Below, one piece after another: positions 42,929 to 50,509 of a stretch of DNA of 64,000 nt (its first letter is position 1; each line of letters begins with the position of its first letter). Below the pieces are notes generated by a model, which made no database searches, was not told where the DNA came from, and saw nothing but the letters and a program-made list of their open reading frames with translations. A program made the translations under genes and the position numbers. Location: NCBI RefSeq assembly GCF_003343245.1, contig NZ_CP024901.1, positions 4,030,001 through 4,094,000 of the forward strand. The letters run 5' to 3'. This stretch comes from Photorhabdus laumondii subsp. laumondii (GTDB taxonomy: Bacteria > Pseudomonadota > Gammaproteobacteria > Enterobacterales > Enterobacteriaceae).

Positions 42929-42993
42929 TGCTGAATTAAGGCCATAGTGCCTAGCCTGAGGCCTAAATCTACGTTGCTCCGATTCACCAAGTT

Positions 42994-43131
42994 TTAATAT
43001 ATTGCTACAGTTACTTCCTGTGCTGCAGCATACTTAGCATATAATGCATCTTGTACGTTAAGCCAAAAATCACGCCTGAAAGCGTTTATTATCAAATCGG
43101 TAATATCACTTTGTGTGTCGTTAATGCTCAT
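42994..43131 (-). CDS. Short frame, probably the 5' end of the preceding gene
   Basis: The ATG at 43131 gives 45 residues with DLIINAFRRDFWLNVQDALYAKYAAAQEVTVAIY and then TAA. Adding one base just before the stop would fuse it to the 42461-42928 frame, giving about 220 residues. Either a true small protein or the front of a frameshifted gene; I favour the latter. Confidence 0.5.
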   Translation of the reverse strand: MSINDTQSDITDLIINAFRRDFWLNVQDALYAKYAAAQEVTVAIY

Positions 43132-43557
43132 TTAGATACCCTGATTGCGTTAAGCAGATTTTATGGTATTTTTTTTTCGTTTTGAACGCAAGCAATATAC
43201 TTGATATGTAATTTGTACGTTACAAATACAACTTCAACTCTTATACCATCCCAGTGTGTTCCATCAGGCCACTTCACTAGAAAAACAATATTCAGCTACA
43301 GAAAGGCTTTCTCCCGCCTTCGAAGAGTACAATTGCGCTTCAGCATCTCCAGCTCCTAGTTATCCACCAGCAATTTTGGTAAAGCCAGCATCCTGCTGGC
43401 GTTTACGTTGAATCGACTAGCTTTTAAGTCTAAATTTGTAAGATAACGATGCTTTCAGCACTGCACCCAAAACGGGATAATTCATAACTACCCAAATTAT
43501 CTAATAAAATCAGTTTACTGTTTATGGTCATTTTGATCTGCCTCTTTTGGTCTTTAG
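43132..43557. other. Gap between metallopeptidase module and helicase gene
   Basis: About 425 bp without a supported gene. Short frames on the minus strand (around 43285-43330) are broken by stops and resemble a decayed coding segment but match nothing I know. A motif related to the leader AAGAGGCA is present at about 43545. Confidence 0.45.
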
Positions 43558-44925
43558 TTAAAATGCTTTGTCTGCGTATCGGCGCTCTTTTTGTTTAGCC
43601 TGTTGCTGTGTACGACATATTTCAGCAGCAACAATTTGATCAGTTGGTAAGTAATGCCCGTTTTTAAATTCCTGGAATATCGTTCCGGTTTCACCGTGAC
43701 GATTCTTATCCAAAATAATCTCGGCATAATTTCTGGCTGGACTTAGTGGGTTATAAACAACATCACGATAAGTAAAAATAATTCGATCTGCATCTTGCTC
43801 TAGGCTACCTGAGTCTCGTAAATCCGCTGCAACAGGGCGACGCTGATGTATAGGCCGTTTATCAACGTCTCTTGATAACTGACTCAATGCTGTAACAGGT
43901 GTATGCAATCGCTTAGCTAGTCCCTTGAGGGCCCTGGATATTTGAGCGATAGCAAGGTCATTACGCTCGGCTTTGGGCCTTTCTATCAACCCAAGATAAT
44001 CAACAAAAATACCTTTCAGATTCGGGTACCTGCGCTTATGCGTTTCACTGATAGCACATATCTGTTCAGCGCTTAATTCACTAGCATCAAGAATATGAAT
44101 ATCGCGATCTATTAACTCGCTTATTGCGTTAGATATACGAGCCCAATCTTCATCATAAAATTCACCACGTCTCAATTTCGAAACTGACAACTGGGCAGAA
44201 CCAGCAACTATACGTTCTGTAATTTGTTGTGCTGCCATTTCCATTGAAAACAGCAATACCGCCCCTCCATTCCTAGTCATACCCTCAATCATGCAAAGTG
44301 CCAGTTCTGTTTTGCCCATGCCGGGACGACCACCGATGAGAATTAAATCAGTTGGGTTAAATCCCCCTGTCAACGAGTCAAATGGCTCAATACCTGTCAT
44401 AATCATCCCGCGACTATCCTCACCTAAGTTACGCCTCCCCAGTATGTCAATGTACCCTTCAATCAATGTCTTGATGTGCACGGGAGCCAGGTTGCCAGTA
44501 TCTCGTATTAGCTCCCCCATAGTGGACATAAAGCCCGTTATGACATGCTGTGCTTGAGTATGATTTTTAGTTTCCAGTAACGCCTGTTGGCCAGCGTTGA
44601 TCACTGCTGTAACCCGCCGAACATACCAATATTCACTAACTTTATTGGCATAGCCTTTCAGGTTTGCATTCCAAACAGGACTCTTACTCAACTCCAGGAT
44701 ATTAGCTAATGTATTACCATCTTCACTCATAGCCTCAGCGATGAATATCGGATCAATCAGGGAACTACTGAACGCTTGTTTTTTGATTTCAACGTAGACA
44801 CGACGCAAAAAACTTGAACTAAACGCCTCTTCTGACAACGTTGCAAAAACATCATAAGCATCCTGCGTTGCACCACCTGACAACAATCCGCTTATAACCG
44901 CAGACTCTAGATTGAGCTCATTCAT
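43558..44925 (-). CDS. Replicative DNA helicase (DnaB-like)
   Basis: A 455-residue helicase from ATG 44925. The DnaB N domain begins [15 protein letters not shown], the RecA core has Walker A ([17 protein letters not shown]), [15 protein letters not shown] and [18 protein letters not shown], and ends with the [11 protein letters not shown] motif. It is the prophage's own fork helicase, loaded by the adjacent DnaC-like protein. Confidence 0.93.
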   Translation of the reverse strand: MNELNLESAVISGLLSGGATQDAYDVFATLSEEAFSSSFLRRVYVEIKKQAFSSSLIDPIFIAEAMSEDGNTLANILELSKSPVWNANLKGYANKVSEYWYVRRVTAVINAGQQALLETKNHTQAQHVITGFMSTMGELIRDTGNLAPVHIKTLIEGYIDILGRRNLGEDSRGMIMTGIEPFDSLTGGFNPTDLILIGGRPGMGKTELALCMIEGMTRNGGAVLLFSMEMAAQQITERIVAGSAQLSVSKLRRGEFYDEDWARISNAISELIDRDIHILDASELSAEQICAISETHKRRYPNLKGIFVDYLGLIERPKAERNDLAIAQISRALKGLAKRLHTPVTALSQLSRDVDKRPIHQRRPVAADLRDSGSLEQDADRIIFTYRDVVYNPLSPARNYAEIILDKNRHGETGTIFQEFKNGHYLPTDQIVAAEICRTQQQAKQKERRYADKAF

Positions 44926-44926
44926 A

Positions 44927-45511
44927 CTACTGCCCCCTCCGGTAACTATCCCAGTCAAAAGCCAACACTACCCCACCCTGTAACACACGATCTAATACTC
45001 GGTCCCCTAAAAACACCGGCAGGTCATTCATTGGCAAATTACTGATCAGGATCGTTGGTAATAAATCTTCATATCGGTTATTAATCACCTCAAACAAGAT
45101 ATTTCGCTCTGATTCAGTGCCGTATTGAACGCCAATCTCATCGATGATCAGCAAATCCAACTCACTGTAAAACCTCAGTGTCTCGAACTCGTTGGTGTCA
45201 GCATCATTACTCCATGAACGACGAAATGCCCTGATAATACGTGATGCGGTTGTAATAAACGCACTGATACCGTTCTGAGTGACTATTTCACGGCATGTCG
45301 CAACAGCCAGATGAGTTTTCCCGGTACCAAGACGGCCACACATGATGATCCCCTCACCCGCAACTTTGCGTTCTTTCCAAGTCTGAACATAACTTTGGCA
45401 GATCTTCAGATTATGTTGAGCAGCTTTGTTTATAGGCTGATAATTTTCAAAGCTGGCATGTTCAAAACGTGGGGCAATGTTGATACTGTCAAGTAAGCTA
45501 TTAGAGTTCAT
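44927..45511 (-). CDS. DnaC-like helicase loader ATPase
   Basis: A 194-residue AAA ATPase: [20 protein letters not shown] (Walker A), [43 protein letters not shown] (Walker B and sensor). It matches phage DnaC/P-type loaders. It lies between initiator and helicase, the order of a replication operon. Confidence 0.92.
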   Translation of the reverse strand: MNSNSLLDSINIAPRFEHASFENYQPINKAAQHNLKICQSYVQTWKERKVAGEGIIMCGRLGTGKTHLAVATCREIVTQNGISAFITTASRIIRAFRRSWSNDADTNEFETLRFYSELDLLIIDEIGVQYGTESERNILFEVINNRYEDLLPTILISNLPMNDLPVFLGDRVLDRVLQGGVVLAFDWDSYRRGQ

Positions 45512-45519
45512 TTCTCCCC

Positions 45520-46272
45520 CTAATCAATATTTTCTGACCAATAAGAATCCTGTGGTTCGTAGGTTATACCCTCATAGCTTGTATGCGTATTTTGAGTAAA
45601 TTTAGGTTTGATGTTTTGAGACTTTTCAGGAAACAACCCTTGCCACCCATTCGCAATTGACGTGCAAATCACTGAATCAGGATTCGTGCAATCTGCTAGT
45701 TTTTTCTCTTGCTGCTTACACATGGTTTCTGTCAGCGGCTTTTTAATTTCTAGCCGAAAAGTGACCCAATCAGCCCATACTTCATCGCTAACGTTTTTAG
45801 GCTTTGCCGTGATGGGATCGAATTTTAATTTCTCCCGTTTCCCCTTACGGGGGGTAAGGGGGGTTTTAGGTTCCGTGACTGGTTCAAAAGGGTGACTGGT
45901 TCTGGGTGCATCTCCTGCACCACTAACCCCCGCAGAATTTGCACCACTGGGTGCAAGAGATGCACCATATGGTGCAACATTTTCACTATAGCCATGACTG
46001 GATTTATCCAGATTCAGGAAATAGACATTTGATTGATTCAGTCCATTTTGTGTCTTCCGTTCTGCAACACAGACAATGCCATCTTTTACCAATTGCTTAA
46101 TGTGATTTTGAACAGAACGTTCTGATATTTCGCATTGTTCAGCAATGTAAGCAACTGACGGCCAGCACTCTCCCTGGTCATTAGCGTTATCAGCCAACTT
46201 AATCAGTACCAATTTACGAAGAGGATTACCAACTTTGATACTCATAGCTTTTACCATCAATGACATACTCAT
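45520..46272 (-). CDS. Replication initiator with N-terminal HTH (O-like)
   Basis: A 250-residue protein from ATG 46272 (GGAG 7 nt upstream). The N terminus has PLRKLVLIKLADNANDQGECWPSVAYIAEQCEISERSVQNHIKQL, a helix-turn-helix domain of phage replication proteins. The C-terminal part (DEVWADWVTFRLEIKKPLTE) binds the helicase complex in relatives. A low-complexity linker joins them; an origin may lie inside the gene as in lambda O. The linker coding region holds tandem GGTGCA-type repeats (about 45905-45980). Confidence 0.85.
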   Translation of the reverse strand: MSMSLMVKAMSIKVGNPLRKLVLIKLADNANDQGECWPSVAYIAEQCEISERSVQNHIKQLVKDGIVCVAERKTQNGLNQSNVYFLNLDKSSHGYSENVAPYGASLAPSGANSAGVSGAGDAPRTSHPFEPVTEPKTPLTPRKGKREKLKFDPITAKPKNVSDEVWADWVTFRLEIKKPLTETMCKQQEKKLADCTNPDSVICTSIANGWQGLFPEKSQNIKPKFTQNTHTSYEGITYEPQDSYWSENID

Positions 46273-46274
46273 AA

Positions 46275-46499
46275 TCAAGCTCCAAGTATTTTAGCAATCT
46301 GACGGCAAACTGACTTACACCGTTCAAAGGTAAGAGACTCCTCCAGCAATTTGGCCTTTTGCCGTTCATACTGTTCCCAGATATTTAACTCAGCTTCTCT
46401 ACATCCTTCATAAATTTCTGAGATTTGTTCTATAGTTACAAGCTCACCATTCAGACGAAACTTATTACAATAGGTGATCTTTTCTATGGTTTTAAGCAT
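46275..46499 (-). CDS. Unknown small early protein
   Basis: A 74-residue mostly helical protein (YEGCREAELNIWEQYERQKAKLLEES). It is preceded by the leader AGAGGCAAGACC shared with other genes of this prophage. Overlaps the initiator gene at its stop. Family not recognised. Confidence 0.7.
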   Translation of the reverse strand: MLKTIEKITYCNKFRLNGELVTIEQISEIYEGCREAELNIWEQYERQKAKLLEESLTFERCKSVCRQIAKILGA

Positions 46500-46513
46500 T
46501 GGTCTTGCCTCTT

Positions 46514-46963
46514 TTAAACGTTTGTCAAAGCATTCAGTGCTGATATCGCAACGGTTATTTGTTGTGATACGTCACTACCTCCTAAACCTCCCAATAGGAT
46601 TGCAATTATCACCGCCGTAAATTCACGAATCGCAACAGATATCAAATAATTAGTTGTTTCACCGTTAATTCTGGCTTTGCGTTCAAGTGGAAGGGCTGAT
46701 TGGATAGCGGGTAACAACTCTGATACTTTTCTTCGTGCAGCCCTTGAATCACTGCGCAACCACCTGAAAATTTGCTGCCTGTTGTTATTGATAGCTTTCC
46801 AATTAGCATTCCCATTTATTTCAATGGGATGCAACTTGGCTGATACCGTTCTTTCACAAAGCAAGAAGTACATTCGGCTTATTTCGATTGCTACATACTC
46901 CTGCCCCTTCTCTGCCGCCCACGCCTCAACTTCGGCTTTCAGGGCGTTGATGTTTTGTTCCAC
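46514..46963 (-). CDS. YdaT-like protein
   Basis: A 149-residue protein similar to YdaT: AVEISRMYF-like region (VAIEISRMYFLLCERTV) and QQIFRWLRSDSRAARRKVSELLPAIQSALPLE. YdaT takes the place of CII in some lambdoid prophages and is toxic when overexpressed. It follows the Cro-like gene as CII would. Confidence 0.75.
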   Translation of the reverse strand: MEQNINALKAEVEAWAAEKGQEYVAIEISRMYFLLCERTVSAKLHPIEINGNANWKAINNNRQQIFRWLRSDSRAARRKVSELLPAIQSALPLERKARINGETTNYLISVAIREFTAVIIAILLGGLGGSDVSQQITVAISALNALTNV

Positions 46964-47020
46964 TGTTTACGTCTCCTGTCGCAATATTGATTATTGAGAA
47001 TCAGTTTTTATACTGACTGC

Positions 47021-47248
47021 TCAGTTAGCATTTATTTCAGGCCATATTTTCTGCCAGTCATGGGGACGAAGATCTTGTCTTGTCACTTTTCCATTGGTTG
47101 CATTTTCTATATCAAAACATCTGGCGGGAGGAACTGGAGCATAACCATGTGCCATTTGCGATAAATAGGAACTGGATACCCCAAGCTTCTCAGCAAGAAG
47201 TTTGGCTTCACCTCGCTTTAAATTAGAAATGTAATCATTTAGTTTCAT
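47021..47248 (-). CDS. Cro/YdaS-like HTH repressor
   Basis: A 75-residue protein from ATG 47248: LNDYISNLKRGEAKLLAEKLGVSSSYLSQMAHGYAPVPPARCFDIENAT is the YdaS/Cro pattern. It is divergent from the cI-like gene and begins the leftward early operon. Confidence 0.9.
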   Translation of the reverse strand: MKLNDYISNLKRGEAKLLAEKLGVSSSYLSQMAHGYAPVPPARCFDIENATNGKVTRQDLRPHDWQKIWPEINAN

Positions 47249-47274
47249 AACTACCCCTTTTAGAAATACAGAAA

Positions 47275-47292
47275 GTTTAATAAATACTAAAC
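47275..47292. promoter_or_regulatory. Operator-like palindrome 1 of the cI/cro switch
   Basis: GTTTAATAAATACTAAAC is an imperfect palindrome between the divergent regulators and shares the ACTAA half-site with the sequence at 47312-47328. Confidence 0.6.
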
Positions 47293-47311
47293 ATTTGTCA
47301 AGCATTTGCTT

Positions 47312-47328
47312 ATTTAGTGAATACTAAT
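47312..47328. promoter_or_regulatory. Operator-like palindrome 2 of the cI/cro switch
   Basis: ATTTAGTGAATACTAAT, symmetrical around GAAT with TTAGT/ACTAA half-sites, lies 37 bp from the first site, in phase with about 3.5 helical turns. Confidence 0.6.
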
Positions 47329-47388
47329 CACAATTTAACTGGTAGAAAAATAGTGAAATCCCTAGATATATAGGTTCTTATAAATAAA

Positions 47389-47760
47389 ATGAGCATGAAG
47401 AACATCAGGCAACAACGCCTAAGAGATTGGTTTTCCGATAAAACTCTTCCTGAAAAAGAGAAGAGTTATTTGTCACAGCTTATGAATGGTAAAGCATCTT
47501 TCGGCGAAAAAGCCGCGAGACGTTTAGAACAAGACTATCGAATGCCAGATGGTTATTTAGACGCCGATACAAACACCCACCAATTAGGAAATCCACTACA
47601 AGTAACATTGACTCCTAAGCAAAAAGTTCTTCTAGAGCTATTCGACGAACTGCCAGATAGTGATGCCGATGATCTAATAAAAAATCTTGAAGATAAAAAA
47701 CGGCATTATGATAATTTACTAGAAGAATTATTACATAAAAAGAGGCAAAAGAAAGCATAG
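47389..47760 (+). CDS. Short cI-like prophage repressor
   Basis: A 123-residue protein with an HTH-type N-terminal half (RQQRLRDWFSDKTLPEKEKSYLSQLMNGKASFGEKAARRLEQD) as in YdaS-partner repressors. The C-terminal part is short and helical and lacks the Ser-Lys peptidase domain of lambda CI, so SOS induction by self-cleavage is unlikely. It is divergent from the Cro-like gene and ends at a terminator. Confidence 0.82.
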   Translation: MSMKNIRQQRLRDWFSDKTLPEKEKSYLSQLMNGKASFGEKAARRLEQDYRMPDGYLDADTNTHQLGNPLQVTLTPKQKVLLELFDELPDSDADDLIKNLEDKKRHYDNLLEELLHKKRQKKA

Positions 47761-47786
47761 AAAAAAGTCGCCATCCGACTTTTTTC
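47761..47786 (+). terminator. Terminator of the repressor gene
   Basis: AAAAAAGTCG-CCATC-CGACTTTTTTC begins directly after the stop codon. Confidence 0.85.
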
Positions 47787-48645
47787 TTATTTATCAACAA
47801 GATTTTTATCTTACCCTGAACCCTACGGAATAAACCGTTAACCTCAATCACCCAATCCAAAAATTAATTAACCTTCAGCCAACACCCAAAAACTATCATG
47901 CTATATGCATAGCGAATCTCTAAAACTATCTTGGCCATCCTATTTCACAGTGCTATCACCAAGGGAAAATTCATTCAGTTCACACCTTGAAATAAATATA
48001 AAAATTAAAATAAATCAAATGGTTAAACTTAACACTTTGATAAGCCCCTCTTATTATTTAATTTTTACTTTACTTTTCGTTTATCAATTACTAAACTCAA
48101 TTTCAACAGCAAACAGGCAGGACGCCCACGCAGTAGTCGCTACCGACATACGAAGAGGTAGATGATTTGCTAATCAGTAGCACGGCACAGCAGCCGTTTA
48201 GGTTAAGTGTTCAAAACCGAATTTACAGTTTCAATTGTCATGAGGGAGGAGAAGAGCAGGGTTCAATGTGACCTGCCATGATTACCACATATAACAACTG
48301 TATTTACCAGAAAGTGGAACAGGAAAGATCAACCAACACCAGGATTCCCCAGCCAGCGGTGGGAATGGTACAAAAACACTGGCAGTTGATGCGTTACGGT
48401 TCTTCTTGCCGGGTTTCTTAGAAACTGCGTGAATCAACGGACGGCGGGGAAAGACCCGCACATTAACCAATCGAACAACAGTTCTTATGTGTAATGATAT
48501 GCAGAATATCAAATTAGGCCAATTCATCGGTCTGTTTGAAACATTTATTAAAACCATAACCTCTGAATGGTATTTATCGTTGATCAATCCGTACCAACTA
48601 ATACCAATATGGGGAAAAACTAAGAATCAACAGATGTAAAAAAAC

Positions 48646-48667
48646 CCACCGAAGTGGCGGGTTCTTT
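48646..48667 (+). terminator. Intrinsic terminator in the leader of the early operon
   Basis: CCCACC-GAAG-TGGCGGG is followed by TTCTTTT. It precedes the first gene of the operon, so it could act as an attenuator. Confidence 0.65.
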
Positions 48668-48706
48668 TACCCCGGATCGCCGACCAAAGCTAACCGGGAG
48701 TTTCTA

Positions 48707-48728
48707 CTAACGAGGACCAACTCGTTAG
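48707..48728 (+). promoter_or_regulatory. Perfect 8-bp stem-loop next to a ribosome binding site
   Basis: CTAACGAG and CTCGTTAG flank a 6-nt loop (GACCAA), followed after 1-2 nt by AAGAGGC. It may be a boxB-like antitermination site or an RNA element controlling the adjacent leader frame. Confidence 0.5.
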
Positions 48729-48742
48729 AAGAGGCAAGACCA

Positions 48743-48766
48743 ATGATTTCCATCATTGATCGCTAA
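48743..48766 (+). CDS. Seven-codon leader peptide (possible)
   Basis: ATG at 48743 is placed behind the same AGAGGCAAGACCA leader used by full genes, but the frame stops after MISIIDR. The next gene starts 20 nt later with its own GGAG. It is either a leader peptide or the remnant of a gene start. Confidence 0.4.
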   Translation: MISIIDR

Positions 48767-48785
48767 CAATATATCAGGAGTTGCT

Positions 48786-49130
48786 ATGAAAGCACAACAA
48801 GAAACAATACAAGTAAAGCTCTATGTTCACGCTATCGAAAATAATATTTCACGAAAAATGAACATCACAGTCTTACCACATGACGCAAGTAAACACGGAA
48901 ATGCATCGATCTTTGGTACAGTTGTCGCTATTCATGATATAGAAATCCCATATCCAAATATTAGTCGTCCAGACTTTATAAACTCACAAATTGATACTCT
49001 AAAGAAAGAACAAAATAAAGTTCTTGCGGAAGCTCATGCTAAAGCCTCTGAACTTGAGGGCCATATTCAATCATTGTTATGCATTGAAGAAAAACCAATG
49101 TCTAAATCTGATGAAAAAATACCTGATTAA
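48786..49130 (+). CDS. Unknown early prophage protein
   Basis: A 114-residue protein from ATG 48786 (CAGGAG upstream). The N-terminal half looks beta-rich (TIQVKLYVHAIENNISRKMNITVLP); the C-terminal part is a coiled coil (IDTLKKEQNKVLAEAHAKASELEGHIQ). No family recognised. Confidence 0.7.
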   Translation: MKAQQETIQVKLYVHAIENNISRKMNITVLPHDASKHGNASIFGTVVAIHDIEIPYPNISRPDFINSQIDTLKKEQNKVLAEAHAKASELEGHIQSLLCIEEKPMSKSDEKIPD

Positions 49131-49249
49131 GGCTCAGGTGTATTTATGAAAAACATAAATGATGTAATTAATTTAATCCTAGATAATGGTTTAATTGCTA
49201 TTGAGCATGAAAATAATAGAGATACAACAAACGCAACTATACATATATA

Positions 49250-50342
49250 CCCGTAATCATTGAAGATGCTTGATTTTATCCGAAATGGAGATCATTATCC
49301 TCGCTATGAAAATATTCATTACCGATGAACAAAAAGCCGAACTTGAACATCTCCATCACACCTGCCGTGATAAGAGGGAGTGTGATCGCATCAAAGCGGT
49401 CCTGCTGGCCTCTGAAGGCTGGAGTTCAGTGATGATCGCTCAGGCCCTGCGTCTTCATGAAATGACCGTTAACCGTCATATCAGCGATTACCTTAATCAA
49501 GGTAAACTTAAATCTGATAATGGGGGGTCTGATAGTTTGCTTTCTCAAGAACAAACTGATTTTTTAATCAATCACTTATCTCAACATCTTTTCCATCACA
49601 CCCATGAAATCGTGGCCTATGTTGCTCAGCTCTGGAATATTACCTTTAGCATTCCCGGCATGAATAAATGGCTACACCGTCAGGGTTTTTCTTATAAAAA
49701 ACCTTGTGGCGTCCCTCATAAATTCGACGCAGAAAAACAGCGACAATTTATTGAATATTATGAGAATCTTAAAGTCACAGCGAAAGACGAACCCATCCTT
49801 TTTCTTGATGCTGTTCACCCGACTCAAGGCACCAAACTCGGTTATGGCTGGATGCGAAAAGGCGAGAAAAAAACAGTCAAAACAACAGGAAGCCGGACTC
49901 GCCTGAATATATTGGGCGCGCTCAACCTGAATGCCATTGGTCGTACGGTGTTCCAGGAATATCAAACCATCAATGACTACAACATTTGCTGTTTTTTCAA
50001 TGAAATAAGAAAGTCTTATCCTGACTATCATCAAAAAATTCATCTTATTGTGGATGGGGCGGGTTACAACAAAGCTCATCTTGTTAAGGAGTGGGCTTAT
50101 GTTAGCAATATTGAGTTACATTACCTTCCTCCCTATAGCCCAAATTTAAACCCAATAGAGCGATTATGGAAGGTCATGAATGAACAGGTTCGAAATAACC
50201 GTTATTTTGCGGATAAACATGAATTTCGAGACAACGTCTTCAAATTTTTCACCACAACGCTACCGGATATAGCGGACTCGCTGATGTCTAGAATTAACGA
50301 CCATTTTCAGGTGCTAAAAACTGCATCTTGAAGTTTCTTGGG
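49250..50342 (+). mobile_element. IS630-family insertion sequence, 1,093 bp
   Basis: The element is flanked by TA on both sides (49248-49249 and 50343-50344), the target of IS630/Tc1 elements. The ends are imperfect inverted repeats beginning CCC and sharing TT(G/C)AAGATGC at positions 13-22. The transposase is intact. Confidence 0.88.
49306..50331 (+). CDS. IS630-family transposase
   Basis: A 341-residue transposase from ATG 49306. An HTH domain (SSVMIAQALRLHEMTVNRHISDYL) precedes the DDE core: FLDAVHPTQG, HLIVDGAGYNKA and YSPNLNPIERLWKVMNEQV carry the three acidic residues. It moves the element into TA sites. Confidence 0.94.
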   Translation: MKIFITDEQKAELEHLHHTCRDKRECDRIKAVLLASEGWSSVMIAQALRLHEMTVNRHISDYLNQGKLKSDNGGSDSLLSQEQTDFLINHLSQHLFHHTHEIVAYVAQLWNITFSIPGMNKWLHRQGFSYKKPCGVPHKFDAEKQRQFIEYYENLKVTAKDEPILFLDAVHPTQGTKLGYGWMRKGEKKTVKTTGSRTRLNILGALNLNAIGRTVFQEYQTINDYNICCFFNEIRKSYPDYHQKIHLIVDGAGYNKAHLVKEWAYVSNIELHYLPPYSPNLNPIERLWKVMNEQVRNNRYFADKHEFRDNVFKFFTTTLPDIADSLMSRINDHFQVLKTAS

Positions 50343-50509
50343 TATATCTATTATCGGTGGCAAAAGGCGAGTTGAATATTACCCAACGACAGGAATGGTT
50401 TATTCAAATGCTGTCAAGGAATTATATCCAAAAGTCAAAATGCCAAAAGCCGGGATTAAGGCAGCAATAAGATTGGCAAAAAAAGCAATTTATTAAAGAG
50501 GCAAGACCA

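Larger units (their letters stand above)
47787..48742. other. Non-coding control region between repressor and rightward early genes
   Basis: Nearly 1 kb without a well-supported gene. The minus-strand frame 48282-48587 ends with TASVFVPFPPLAGESWCWL, reminiscent of Ash/Icd-like small prophage proteins, but I cannot confirm it. The right part holds a terminator-like hairpin (48646-48667) and an 8-bp stem-loop (48707-48728) just before a conserved leader. It probably contains the promoter and an antitermination or attenuation site for the genes at 48.8-54 kb. Confidence 0.5.
49146..50496 (+). pseudogene. Small prophage gene split by IS630
   Basis: The front (49146-49249) encodes 35 codons starting MKNINDVINLILDNGLIAIEHEN. 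After the IS, 50345-50496 continues GKRRVEYYPTTGMVYSNAVKELYPKVK, the usual GKR-x-EYYPTTG pattern of a small prophage family. Removing the IS and one TA leaves the two parts one base out of frame, so a further small change must be present. The original gene had about 80 codons. Confidence 0.75.

Noticed and set aside
43285..43345. Transposase fragment
   Set aside because: The short Arg-rich frame is broken by stops and matches no transposase motif.
45905..45980. Short GGTGCA repeats as a CRISPR array
   Set aside because: They are 6-10 nt direct repeats without spacers of constant size, inside the initiator gene; more like origin iterons or linker codons.
47905..48165. Plus-strand 86-residue frame
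   Set aside because: No ribosome binding site, skewed composition and no family resemblance.
48282..48587. Minus-strand frame as a confirmed Ash/Icd-like gene
   Set aside because: Only a short C-terminal resemblance, no good binding site, and strongly basic/hydrophobic composition; kept only as a remark in the non-coding entry.
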